A stretch of DNA of 64,000 bases from Leptodactylus fallax (GCA_947044405.1 CAMRHE010000168.1:3660001-3724000); one strand, 5' to 3'. Shown: positions 1-10,639, numbered from the stretch's first letter. Program-made: numbers and translations. Notes: generated by a model from the letters alone, not told the origin.

Positions 1-266
1 GTTATCCCTAATGCTTCCTGCCATTGAACCAACACTTTTAACACTTAAGAGCTTGAGAAATTGGTGTATTAACAAGTAGTGATGGGAAAACCTCTCACGA
101 TTCACTTTGTATTTGGGTCCGGCGGCTCGGATTCCTGATTCTTTTTGGGTCAAACAATTTCTGTACAAACCACACCTTAAATTGGCTTAAAACATAATGT
201 AGCACACTCTTAGGGCTCCTAGTAATCTATCTATCTATCTATACAAACCGAAATGATGTCAAAATG
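1..266. other. Unassigned AT-rich DNA with a short TCTA repeat
   Basis: No coding, RNA or transposon signature seen. A short tetranucleotide run (TCTA)n occupies about 226-243. Open frames on the minus strand here continue into the palindromic repeat at 267-605 and look like chance. Confidence 0.4.
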
Positions 267-605
267 AGTATGTCAAAGAGTATAATAGGTGGAGGCTCAG
301 TGGAGGTGTAAAAACATAAAAAAGATGTATACTCACTTTCCCTTATCTCTTTTGGGCCTCCTTGCGGCGTCTGGCGCACTCCGTCAGTTCCCCGCTCCTG
401 GGATGCCCAGGTGACCGCTGGTGACCCAATCACAGGCCTCAGTGGTGACCCTAGGCACATGACATCACCAGAAGAGTGCCCGACACGGCAAGGAGGCACA
501 AAAGAGGTGAGGGAAGGTGAGTATGAATGTTTTTTTTGTTTTTTTTCACCTCCCCTGGGCCTCCAACTATTATACTCTGGGGTGTGAAGAGACCCCAGAG
601 TATAA
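267..605. mobile_element. Palindromic MITE (family with internal GTGAGTAT motifs)
   Basis: The left part (about 267-360) and right part (about 505-590) are inverted copies: AGAGTATAAT, GGAGG and TATACTCAC on the left are mirrored by GTGAGTAT, CCTCC and ATTATACTCT on the right. The central part (about 415-480, with CCCAATCACAGGCCTCAG) recurs at about 10400-10475, so this is an interspersed family. No transposase is encoded. A hairpin near 570-600 (ACCCCAGAGTATAAT mirrored) may mark the end. Superfamily not assigned. Confidence 0.6.
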
Positions 606-1127
606 TGTGGGGGCCATTTTAGTTTGCCTGAGATGAATCTCCACCGAATAATTTGGAATATTCGGGTCAAACCCGGCTCAGTACCAGTTGGTTTCTATTA
701 ACAAGCTTTTCCAGTAAATTCTAGGCTAAGAAAATTACACTTCACAAAAATGACTGTACAGTATATATCAAAGTGGAGTTAGAGTAAGAAAAAAGTTATC
801 TTATCGACTCATAACATGATTAATTTTTTTAAAAAGCTATATTATACAATTATCAATATTATATAATTAATCAGAAACATAGCTTGTTACATATTTACTT
901 TCATAGGAATTCAATCACTATTTTTTTAATTTAGAGGAGCTTTACTGGGTCTATCTGAACATGATTGTCAGCCATTTAGGAGTCAGACTTTGGAAAAATA
1001 TGAGTCAAAGTTGTTTTTTTTTGTCCTACTGAGTCCACAGTAGTCATGTATACAATTTTTAATAAACATTACTGCTTTTAAATCAACACTTCTAAGTACC
1101 AAGTCAAGACCTCCACATTTCCCATTG
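606..1127. other. AT-rich stretch, nothing recognised
   Basis: No coding, RNA or repeat signature seen beyond A/T richness. Open frames are short and show no family features. Confidence 0.4.
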
Positions 1128-1131
1128 ATAA

Positions 1132-1317
1132 AGGGGTTATCCAGCTTCCAAAAATTATCTGCAAATACATCCACAGCAGTGCTAAATATTCGCTGTTTCC
1201 TTGTACAAGGAATCTCAAGTAAAATAAAGCCAAGAAAAGGCTGCAGAAGGGAACAGCGAGTATTTAGCAATGCTGTAGATGTATTTTCAGATAATTTTTG
1301 GAAGCTGGATAACCCCT
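1132..1317. mobile_element. Short TTAA-type MITE, deletion derivative
   Basis: The two ends are inverted copies starting AGGGGTTATCCAGCTTCC, with the next roughly 60 bp also mirrored. The right flank is TTAA (1318-1321) and the left flank is ATAA (1128-1131), one change from a TTAA duplication. The ends match the 718-bp element at 17465-18182, so this copy has lost most of its centre. The TTAA target suggests piggyBac-type mobilisation. No coding capacity. Confidence 0.75.
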
Positions 1318-1499
1318 TTAAATATGAACTCAAAACCATTATTTTCCTACATAGAAAAACTAAATAAATAATCGACAACTGATACATTATAGCTTAAAGA
1401 TTAGATGTTACTTCAGTACAATGAAAGGGATAAGTAGCTGTCAGCTTCTACTCGCAACAATTGTGTCTAGTACCACAACAGGATATTACAGACACCATC

Positions 1500-2210
1500 C
1501 TAATCTTGAATCTGATGTTAAAGACCTGTTAGTCTGAATACAGGAGGTCCAGCCCTGATCCAGCAATGGCTGGTGAAATGCGTAGGGATTTTTTATTTTA
1601 ACTCTTTAGCACTTAGGGAGAGACTTTTAAATGTGTGCTATAGGTGTCAGATAGAGGTGTATGTGGAAAGGGTGCTGGGAGACTGTGGGGTGCTGACAAA
1701 ATTACCCTATTCAGGGTGTATTCCGCTATAACCTGCCAGTGGAGTGTATCTGGTGAATCCTCAGTGCCAGGTGACACACAGTTCTGACTGACTGTGTGTC
1801 CATATACATTTGAGGCTTTATTTGAGGCACCAGACTATACATATACCTCAGGAAGAGTAGACCCTGTCTCAGCTGTTATGAGAAGCAATATGCGGACTTT
1901 TGCTGAATACTAAACGAACCCCTCCCAGTCTGTTTGTCTTAGCTCCCTGTTTGTTTGTTTAACCCCTCCCTGTTTGTTTGTTTTAGCTACCCTTCATACA
2001 ATCCCTTTAAATGACACTAATGCTATTAACTATATGACTCATGTTGCTATCATTATTATGGTCATTAGAAAATAAAATAGCAGGGCTAATATCTGCTTTG
2101 GGCATCTATAAATATTAGTGCACACAATAATTCTAATATGATTTTATATTTATTTTTATTTATATAAGAAATAAAAGTGAAGTTTTATTATTTTCTAATC
2201 TTGAATCTGA
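1500..2210 (+). mobile_element. Segment bounded by 16-bp direct repeats, with hammerhead-like motif
   Basis: The 16-mer CTAATCTTGAATCTGA occurs at 1500-1515 and again at 2195-2210, bracketing a 679-bp AT-rich segment without a meaningful open frame. A degenerate hammerhead ribozyme-like sequence lies 40 bp inside the left repeat. The direct repeats could be a target-site duplication of a non-autonomous retroelement. Weaker similarity just beyond them (TAGTCTG on both sides) leaves open that they are the ends of longer, diverged direct repeats. Confidence 0.45.
1551..1589 (+). ncRNA. Degenerate hammerhead ribozyme-like motif
   Basis: Reads CTGAT (1555-1559), a 5-bp hairpin CCAGC/GCTGG with loop AATG (1560-1573), then T, GAAA (1575-1578), TGCG, TA and GGGAT. 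The layout core box 1 - stem II - GAAA - short stem III - UH - stem I is that of a type I hammerhead. The GA of CUGANGA is missing and stem I is weak, so it should be inactive. Interpreted as a relic. Confidence 0.4.
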
Positions 2211-2561
2211 CAGTGAACTTTCGTAGTCTGTATGGCAGCCTCTATAGAAATGAACACTGTTGACTGAAAACTAATAGCCAGCACTAGAAAAGAAAATCTG
2301 TCAGCATCTTCAAAAAAATGGAGCCTGCACATCTATGCAAATAGACAATTTTAGTTGTATCTAATTGAAAGATGAGACTCAAAGGCTTTCAAAACAGCTA
2401 ATAAAATTGGAGCACTGACTGACAGCCTCTTAAGGGAGTGCAGTTCCAATTTGTCCACAAGTTGATTTTGTTGGCCATTCCTGAGTTAAAGTGGTTCTCT
2501 GTTAAGGCCTAGTTCACACTAGAGTTTCTCATTATACTTTTTAGCTACACACATTTAAAGG
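2211..2561. other. Intervening DNA, nothing recognised
   Basis: Low-complexity to ordinary AT-rich sequence with no open frame or terminal repeat that I can support. Confidence 0.35.
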
Positions 2562-3793
2562 TAGGCTGGGCAATTAATCACAAAATAACTAAAACCGAAA
2601 ATTAAGTTCAATCAATTTGAACTTGTTTTAATTATTTTCATCTATACCAGATTGCAGATTTTAGGTGCAACTCATCTAGCTGCTACTTACAGAAGTATTC
2701 CGATGACTCTGCAATAGTAGGCCTCATCACAGATGAAGATGACAGGGAGTACAGAGAACTGAACCGGGATTTTGTGGACTGGTGCCAGCGGAACCACCTG
2801 AAGATTAACGCTGGGAAGACCAAGGAGATGGTGGTGGACTTTTGCAAGCGCAGATACCCTCCAAAACCAGTGGATATCCAGGGGACGGGCACTGAGATAA
2901 TCAACAGCTATAAGTACCTGGGTTCTGGGTATGCTCCTCAATAATAAGCTGGACTGGGCAGATCACATGGAGGTCCTGTACAGAAAGGGACACAGCAGGC
3001 TCTACCTGCTTAGGAGGCTGAGAGCCTTTGGAGTCCAGGGGGCACTTCTTAGGGCCTTTTTCAACTCTGTAATGGCATTAGCCATCTTCTTCAGAGTGGC
3101 CTGCTGGGGGAGTAGCATATCAACAAGGGATAGGAATAGACTCGACAAGCTGATTAGAAGGGCCAGCTCTGTCCTTGGGAGTCCCCTGGACCCAGTGCAG
3201 GTGGTGGGTGACAGAAGGATGCTGTCTGTGGTGAGCTACATGCGGGAGAATAACTCCCATCCCATGCATGAGACTGAGATAGCGCTGGGCAGTACTGTCA
3301 GTGACCGACTGCTTCACCCTAAGTGTGAGAAGGAGCGCTATTGGAAGTCTTTCCTTCCCGCTGCAGTTAGGCCGTACAACCAACACCGACCTAAGCGGAG
3401 AACATACCATACAGAGAGCTGAAAGATCTTTAAGTTGTGGTATCCCTTCTATTACTTTTTTACCTGTACCTTTTTATCTGTACCTACTGTCACTGTAATG
3501 CCTCTACCTTGGAACTTTTGTATACTGTATTTGTATCATCTATGCTGCTGTAACACACTGAATTTCCCCATGGTGGGACTATTAAAGGATTATTTTAGCT
3601 TATCTGTTCTCTATCCAATCAGGATTGCTGATATGTGAATAACCAAAAACAAAATTCAGTGGCATGGAGTGGTATATAAATAGTGGACATGGCATGAAAA
3701 ATGTGAGTGTCCTAAAAATGCTCATTAATTGTAATTGAGATAATATGTTAAATTAATCGTAATTTTGACTTAGGCCATAATCGTCCAGCCCTG
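2562..3793. mobile_element. Terminal-inverted-repeat element split by a LINE
   Basis: The left end (GGCTGGGCAATTAATC, from about 2562) and right end (ATAATCGTCCAGCCCTG, to 3793) are imperfect inverted copies, and both halves carry AATTAAT/TTTGA-type sequence. The LINE fragment 2653-3597 lies between them, so this looks like a small non-autonomous DNA element of about 290 bp with a later LINE insertion. No clear target duplication seen. Confidence 0.45.
2653..3597 (+). pseudogene. 5'-truncated LINE copy with broken reverse transcriptase
   Basis: Matches the 3' third of the LINE at 19023-22335, starting inside the reverse transcriptase (equivalent to about 21369) and ending in the same 3' UTR with its TTTCCCCATGGTGGGAC tail. 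The catalytic YSDDS is readable near 2695. A 7-bp insertion (a local repeat of CTGGGTA at about 2926-2932) shifts the frame to a TAA at 2942; the downstream thumb and C-terminal region then continues in another frame to 3422. Not functional. 5' truncation is typical of target-primed reverse transcription. Confidence 0.88.
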
Positions 3794-3798
3794 TTTAA

Positions 3799-4083
3799 AG
3801 GCATCGTCTCATCAGAGACAAAACCTTTCAAAATGCAGCCACTGGGCCCTACTTATAGCATGCACTGGGAGCAACTGATTTTGTTAGGGAAAGACACTTC
3901 AAGCCAGACATTCCCCCTGCAGCGTCCCCTGAAGCATAAATGTAATAGTACATAGCAGACATTCAAATGAATGGCTTTCCATGTACTGTAACACAAGGTT
4001 GACTTAAATATGCCAGAATCCTCTATGATTCCCATATGCCCTATAAGGCCACTAGAAAAGATGTTGTCTACGAGATAACCCCT
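3799..4083. mobile_element. TTAA-flanked MITE
   Basis: TTAA lies on both sides (3795-3798 and 4084-4087). The ends are imperfect inverted copies: AGGCATCGTCTCATC on the left against AGGGGTTATCTCGTAG read inward from the right. Length 285 bp, no coding potential. It abuts the TIR element that ends at 3793. Confidence 0.5.
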
Positions 4084-4087
4084 TTAA

Positions 4088-5430
4088 ATAAAAAGTAAGA
4101 AAATAAAGATAAAGGATGACTCCTGTTACACAAAATGATCATGAAGGGTCACAACATGTCTCTGCAACACAATTGATAACTGTACCACTAAAAACTTTTC
4201 ATAAGTGTTCCCAAATTGAAGAAAAGCAACAGAGATACATACTTTTTTTTGTCTATGTGCCTTTTGTAATTTTGTACACACAATAGGCATTGTATCACTA
4301 TTGTTACATTGCTCTGCATGTGCTATAGCACTATAAAAGTCGTATAACAGTTTATATAACTACAGCGAGTTCTCACAGCATTCTTTTTCCTGCAGTGTTA
4401 ACAGCACATCGGTGTATACCGCTGACACATCCGTTCCAGGTTAAGTGTTCAGGCTTTGGCCATGTTGAAACATTTGGAGTCTGACATCAGCTATCCACTC
4501 TCACTCACCGATGCAAGTTAAAAAGCATAAAAAAACGAGTGTCATATTCCCCGGCTGCAGGGCATTAAAATTCTACTGGCATTAAGATTCCTGGCCTTCT
4601 TTACTGACTTAGGATGTATTTCAGTGCTGTAACTCTTACAATATTACACTCACCTCGTAAATATTCCTCGACAAGCTGAGCATACAGTGAAAGATCCCTC
4701 TTTATGTCATGAATACATAAAGTTGTTTGGAACACTCCACTGTAGCAGAATCTAGATATGTATACTTCTCATATACAATTCTCAACTATCACATAGTATA
4801 TATTTTTAGAGAAATATACAATATCCATTTTTAATGGGAGTAATAGGGAATACTGCTAATATATATAACTTTGTAATATACATATCCTATTAAGGGAAAA
4901 TAGCATCCTGCAAAAGCCTGTATTTCCCCTTTCCCTTTCTGTAGTCACCAAATACTCATCTTGCATTTAACAGAAACTACTAGAGAAGGATGAGGGGACA
5001 CAGCTGCAGTGTCTTTCACTCAGAGAGTGATCTCATATTGCGAGGAAGTACGGGAAACAAGGGACAGATTTACTACTGTTTTTGTTCCTCGAAAGTGATG
5101 CTAAATTTGCCAAAATTTGGCAGATTTCTGGTACAAAATGTTGCATCTAGTTATAGGACATTTTTTCCTACCAACTTCACACGAGGGCATGACTTAGATG
5201 AAAACAGGCAATGTGAGTAAGTAAGGGACTTCTAGCAATACAGTTATCTATGCTGCTAGGAGTCCAGCAACATACTGTCCCAAACTATAATCAGTACAGT
5301 AAGAGTCCACATGCTGTACTCAGCAAGCATCTAGAGAAAAAAAAAAACGCCTTTATAGATACCAACAGTGAGGAGGAGAGACTCAACATAGTCAGACTAC
5401 ATACATTTCTGATTGGGTTATAACTAATAG
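4088..5430. other. Intergenic or intronic DNA, nothing recognised
   Basis: No supported gene or repeat. Short A/T runs only; open frames are under 80 codons and show no family features. Confidence 0.35.
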
Positions 5431-5444
5431 TTACATCCATTACA
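5431..5444. repeat. Left 14-bp direct repeat flanking the giant palindrome
   Basis: TTACATCCATTACA here is repeated exactly at 7202-7215, at the far end of the palindrome. It is a candidate target-site duplication. About 48 bp of unmirrored sequence lies between this copy and the left arm. Confidence 0.5.
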
Positions 5445-6016
5445 AAATCCAAGACCTTACAGGTCGTATACAACAATAGATTATCCGAAATAAATATATT
5501 ATCCAAAATGATAATCACAATAATACAAAAATTAATATATAACTTTTAATTAATTGAAGTTAAATATTACAACAACATATAACCACCCTAAAAGCAGCAC
5601 AATTAATTAGTCCTCAAAATATCCAAAAAATATATATATAATTTACAGACAAAAAAAGCAAACAAAACAGGCACGGCAGCCTGAAATTGGAAAAACCAAC
5701 CAGAAACTTACCGTGATTCAGATGGTGCCTGTGTTGCTGAAGCAAATACCAGAAGGGGAGAGGGGTGACATAGTCCACGGTTCAATAGTAACACCAGTAA
5801 CAACGGGCTAAATAAGGAAACACCTGTATCTAAACTATCCCTATAACACCCTATATAAAACACTAAATAGACCCTAAAGTCCTAACTCGGGGCCACAGCC
5901 CTAATTAGCAAGTGCCCCCGACGAACCTGGCCCTAGAATGAACTATCCCTATCAAATCCCTTCAAAACAAATAGATATAAAGAGAACAAAAAGCAAGAAA
6001 CAAAACCAAACATGCA

Positions 6017-6054
6017 ATCCCGACATGCATGTTTCGCTAAACTCATCAGGGGAT
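6017..6054 (-). ncRNA. Hammerhead ribozyme-like sequence, left arm
   Basis: This is the exact reverse complement of the motif at 6643-6680. Read on the minus strand: stem I AUCCC (6054-6050), CUGAUGA (6049-6043), mini stem II, GAAA, stem III CAUG/CAUG, UC (cleavage after 6022) and stem I partner GGGAU (6021-6017). All conserved core bases are present. Activity is inferred, not shown. Confidence 0.65.
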
Positions 6055-6642
6055 AGAGTTGGTTAAAAAATCTCTAATATGCAAAATTCAGAATGGAGCC
6101 ACAGTAAAGATACCACCCTGTGCCAAGTATGGAAGAAACAAGCACTAAGGTCAAGTGTTAACCATCAAAAAACATAGCACAAATATAAGTAGTACATAAA
6201 ACTCCTAATGGTATTGCAGATATCAGATAACTAATCACAGATACAAAACAACACCATGGTATATCAAAGAGTGGCCATAAGTGTTGGAAAATAGCACAGT
6301 TCAAACGCTAAGTATTCCTACACCAGGTATATGGAGTTCCAAACATAGGTATGTTTGGCACTCCATATACCTGGTGTAGGAATACTTAGCGTTTGAACTG
6401 TGCTATCTTCCAACACTTATGGCCACTCTTTGATATACCATGGTGTTGTTTTGTATCTGTGATTAGTTATCTGATATCTGCAATACCATTAGGAGTTTTA
6501 TGTACTACTTATATTTGTGCTATGTTTTTTGATGGTTAACACTTGACCTTAGTGCTTGTTTCTTCCATACTTGGCACAGGGTGGTATCTTTACTGTGGCT
6601 CCATTCTGAATTTTGCATATTAAAGATTTTTTAACCAACTCT

Positions 6643-6680
6643 ATCCCCTGATGAGTTTAGCGAAACATGCATGTCGGGAT
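6643..6680 (+). ncRNA. Hammerhead ribozyme-like sequence, right arm
   Basis: Type I hammerhead layout: stem I 5' strand AUCCC (6643-6647), core CUGAUGA (6648-6654), stem II GUUUAGC (6655-6661; one G-C and one U-G pair with a 3-nt loop), GAAA (6662-6665), stem III CAUGCAUG (6666-6673), U16.1 and C17 (6674-6675, predicted cleavage after 6675), stem I 3' strand GGGAU (6676-6680), which pairs fully with AUCCC. Very short stems II and III are the weak point. Hammerheads with short stem III are known from metazoan retroelements and often work best as dimers. Confidence 0.65.
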
Positions 6681-7201
6681 TGCATGTTTGGTTTTGTTTC
6701 TTGCTTTTTGTTCTCTTTATATCTATTTGTTTTGAAGGGATTTGATAGGGATAGTTCATTCCAGGCCCAGGTTCCAGCCGGGGGCACTTGCTAATTAGGG
6801 CAGTGGCCCCGAGTTAGGACTTTAGGGTCTATTTAGTGTTTTATATAGGGTGTTATAGGGATAGTTTAGATACAGGTGTTTCCTTATTTAGCCCGTTGTT
6901 ACTGGTGTTACTATTGAACCGTGGACTATGTCACCCCTCTCCCCTTCTGGTATTTGCAACACAGGCACCATCTGAATCATGGTAAGTGTCTGGTTGGTTT
7001 TTCCTACTCCAGGCTACCGTGCCTGTTTTGTTTGCTTTTTTTGTCTGTAAATTATATATATATATATTTTTGATATTTTGAGGACTAATTAATTGTGCTG
7101 CTTTTAGGGTGGTTATATGTTGTTGTAATTTTTAACTTCAATTAATTAAAAGTTATATATTAATTTTTGTATTATTGTGATTATCATTTTGGATTATATA
7201 T

Positions 7202-7215
7202 TTACATCCATTACA
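7202..7215. repeat. Right 14-bp direct repeat flanking the giant palindrome
   Basis: Exact copy of 5431-5444 (TTACATCCATTACA), overlapping the end of the right arm by one base. Supports insertion of the palindrome as a unit with target duplication. Confidence 0.5.
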
Positions 7216-9072
7216 GAATAAGAAATGATTGTGTTTTTTTTTTTAAAGAATGATTCACATTCATAAAGAATTTAGGCCTTATTCACACAAATGTCAAAAC
7301 TGGCCATGTGACAGCTGGTATAAGAGAACATTGAGTTCAATGTGGCTATTCACAAGTCCGTAAAATGGACCTTCAAAAAATAGAACATGAGAACATGTAC
7401 TATCATTATGTCCTTCATCTGTATTCATAGATCCGACAATATACTCAAGTTTATGAGGAAGCGGTGAAAACAGGTCCCAGAAAGATGCAAAACAGCCGTG
7501 AAAAACCAGACCATCCAATGCCTATAAAAGAGCTACATGGTATTCAAAAGCATGAAAACTATAGTTTTGTTGAAATTTAGGTTAGACACCATTTGAGTGG
7601 TTTAGAAGTCACATTTGTGTACAGACGTTAGGAGTTGTATTTTCCTAATGAATGGACATTATGATTTGAGAGTTGGTGTATACAGATCCTTCCAGACGTG
7701 TTTACTGTCTTGTAAGTATTCTTTTCTGCTACTACAACTTTAAGAAGCCACTTTTACAAAATTTTGCTGGAGAAGCAAAGTAATTACATTTTAACATGAG
7801 AAGAGGGAACATTTCCACACTTTTTATTATGCAATATAAAACATAAATATACTGGTAAAGAAAGGAATATATCTTGCTCGGCCACATGCTCTATGTAACA
7901 ACCCTCTAGATGCCACTGTGATCCAGCTGTCTGCTTCATCAACAAAGCCTTCACAGTGTAATCTGATAGATGGATCCTTTACAGTCATAATGAATTCACA
8001 GCTAATGACATTGACCACTGGGTCCTCTAAAGAATCTCCATGCCAAACTCCATTTCTTACCATAATCCCTTCAGCTCCAAAGTGGAATAGAACTCATTAT
8101 AAGGCAGAGGGATGCAACCCTCTCTGTTCATGTGCTTAGACTATGTCCTGACTAGCTACTTACAAAATGCTATAGAAGCAATGGCTACAAATACTAAAAA
8201 TTGCAATTAAAATCACTTGCAACTTAATAAACTGTCTATACATCTTATTTCTCATAAATTATAATAGTTATTGTCGCTCTTATAATTATATACTGTAGTA
8301 TATGACAATGAACATTTTTCCATTGAGATGACTGCAAATAACAAACATATAAATGTCAGAACCTGACAACCATACAGAGTTGTGCTATGCTATAAAAGCA
8401 GAAGAGATCAGTCACTAAAAGGGTTGATGTCAGCTCCAGGTAATTCTGGAGAACGCCAGGACTCACAGATCTGAGATGTGTAGAGGTCAATTATGATCTT
8501 AATAAATGTATGTTTGTAAAGCCAACAATGGGATAGACAATGGACCTGTAAGTTTTATACAGGCACTTACTTGCTTCTCTACGTGACAGTTCTTTGAGTG
8601 ATATGCAACACCTCCAGTTGCCTTAAAGAATCACTCCAGTAACTTATTTTACTTTCATTATGTACCTATTCTATAATTCCCATACTGTATATATATGTGC
8701 GTGTAAAATTATGTAAAAATTCAGTAAGTATTACTTTATTCAGTTATTGCTTTCTTGCTGAAAATTCATGGAATCCTTATCCTCAGTTGCATCATGTGAT
8801 CTCATGGTGATGTCTGAGAATACATGCCTTTTGATTCCCCAAAGGGGAACCATCTCAGGCACAAAACTGGCCTTTTATAATTGAACCAGGATGGACTACT
8901 TTCACTAGCTAGATAAGATAGCTCCTGTCACAGCCATAATGAAGAAAGATGACAATGCAGCCTCCCTAGCAGTATATGTATGATCTCCTAGATTATTTAG
9001 AAGAACATAAAAAGAAAATAATAATTATTATAATGATTATAATCAGACTGCTGGAGGTTGGACACTCTGGTT
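7216..9072. other. Intergenic or intronic DNA, nothing recognised
   Basis: No gene, RNA or paired terminal repeat that I can support. A CTTAAAGAATCACTCCAG block near 8622 resembles a single TTAA-MITE end, but I found no partner. Confidence 0.35.
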
Positions 9073-9475
9073 CAGCATGAATCAGAAGTGCTATTATTAT
9101 ACTCTGCGGTCTCCTAAGACTCCGGGGTACAATAAGTGGAGGCCCAGGGAAAATGAGTAAATATAACAAATAGTTATAATCACCTTGTCTCACCTCTCCT
9201 AGACCTTTCCCTAGCATCCTCTTCAGGTCTCTTCTGGCCTTTGGCTCATGTTACGTGCCCTGGGAATCACTGCTGAGGTTTACGATTGGACCTTAGCAGT
9301 CATGTGGGACATGCTAATATCATGACACTGGGTCAAAGGGTCATGACTAGAGATTAATTTTTCAAAAATTCGATTCAGTAGCTTCACCAAATTTTCCCAA
9401 ACAATTTGATCCGAATTAATTCACAGCGAATCGTGTTAAAAGACAGCTATTTCCTGGCTGCACCTGCAAAGTGGT

Positions 9476-9674
9476 GTAGCTGCTAAGGACGCCGTGCTTC
9501 CCGATAGTTTACACATTACCATAGCAACGTGACCTAGCGCGAAGTATCCAGCCACGGCGGCTAGTGAGACACCATCGGGTTGCGCGGAGTCCTGTAGCTG
9601 CTAAGGACGCTGCGCTACCCGATAGTTTACACGTTACCATAGCAACGTGGCCTAGCGCGAAGTATCCAGCCTCG
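9476..9674. repeat. Tandem duplication, 118-bp period
   Basis: A block of about 82 bp beginning GTAGCTGCTAAGGACGC and ending TATCCAGCC occurs at 9476-9557 and again at 9594-9674 with a handful of substitutions. CpG-rich (GCGCGAAG) inside an otherwise AT-rich region. Confidence 0.8.
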
Positions 9675-9839
9675 GTGTCTCGCTAGATCCCCCACAGTAA
9701 CACATCTCACAAAGGTATCGAGCTCGCTGTCCCCTACAGCTCAACCCAAGGGGCCACAGCTTGCCAAATCCACCAAACCTGGACCATAGCTTGCCATCCC
9801 CTATAGTAACACAGCTCTAAATCCCCACCCCCACACTAC

Positions 9840-10020
9840 CCCCAAGTTCACCATGAACCCCAAAACTCCCACCCACAGTTCACTGTGCACCCCACAGTCC
9901 ACCGCGCACCCCACATGTCTCCCTCCCACAGTCCACCGTGCACCCCACATGTCTCCCCCCCACACTAGACCCTGCACCCCACATCTCTTTTCCCCACAGT
10001 ACACCACGCACATCACATCT
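9840..10020. repeat. Degenerate minisatellite
   Basis: Repeats of a roughly 30-35 bp unit built on CACAGTCCACCGTGCACC and CCACATGTCTCCC, four to five imperfect copies. The overlapping open frames on both strands are artefacts of the repeat. Confidence 0.7.
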
Positions 10021-10639
10021 CTCTATGTTCCTCCACTGCACAGGATACTTTTCATCATGTGTACGGACCTTCTTACAAGCAGACACGCCTTCCCAGTCAC
10101 ATGACTACAGCATGTCATGTGACCATCTGACGTCAGAAGGTCCTTACCGAGTATAGTATGTAGCCATTACCACAATGCCATGCATGTAGCCAATCAGGGC
10201 AATCCCACGTTCCCAGAGTTCCTTGCCCCATGTCCTACCCTGTGCAGCAAGCCATTTTAGGAAAAAAGCAATTCGTTACCACGGAGCATGAGGAAATCCG
10301 AATTCGATGCGAATTGAATATTTCCTGAAATTTGGATCGAATTCCACTTCGTCAGCTTCGATTCGTTCATCTCTAGTCTTGACGTTGGCATGTCCCACCT
10401 AACCCAATCACAGGCCTCAGCTGTGATCCCGGGTGTACATGACATCAGCCAAACGCCAGGAAAGGACACCAGGAGACTGCCAGACACCCAGGAGAAATGA
10501 GGCAAGGTTAGTATAACTGTGAGTATAACAGTGTTTAGTGTTTCGGGCTGAAACTGTTGAAATATTCAGGCCAAATCGATTCTGTCTGAATCGATTTGCT
10601 TATTTCTAGTACTATCTCTAGTTGCCCATGTCATGCTAT

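Larger units (their letters stand above)
5493..7202. repeat. 1.71-kb near-perfect inverted repeat (ribozyme-bearing foldback element)
   Basis: The left arm (5493-6346) and right arm (6351-7202) are reverse complements with a 4-bp spacer AGGT at 6347-6350. The arms differ only at scattered substitutions and small indels by eye. Neither arm has a credible open frame. Each holds a hammerhead-like core 313 bp from the centre on opposite strands. Each ends in an AT-rich block with TTAATTAA and TATATATA runs. The arrangement could be two head-to-head copies of one non-autonomous retroelement, such as the inverted terminal repeats known for Penelope-like elements, or a foldback DNA transposon. Read-through RNA would form a hairpin of about 850 bp. 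Confidence 0.85.
9347..10376. mobile_element. TIR element with CTAGAGAT ends, nested
   Basis: The ends are inverted: CTAGAGATTAATTTTTC on the left mirrors GTTCATCTCTAG on the right, followed on both sides by AATTCG/CGAATT-rich sequence. I remember CTAGAGATGA ends as common in frog genomes. The interior has a tandem 118-bp duplication (9476/9594) and a CA-rich minisatellite (9840-10020). No transposase. TA sits within the palindromic ends, so the target could be TA. Confidence 0.6.
9073..10530. mobile_element. Palindromic MITE split by another element
   Basis: The left part (about 9085-9345: TTATACTCTGCGG, GGAGGCCCAGGG) and right part (about 10377-10530: CCCAATCACAGGCCTCAG, GGTTAGTATAACTG) together match the layout of the MITE at 267-605. 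The inner segment 9347-10376 carries its own inverted ends and interrupts it. No coding capacity. Confidence 0.5.

Noticed and set aside
239..670. 143-codon minus-strand frame.
   Set aside because: Spans the palindromic MITE at 267-605 and its flanks; composition follows the repeat.
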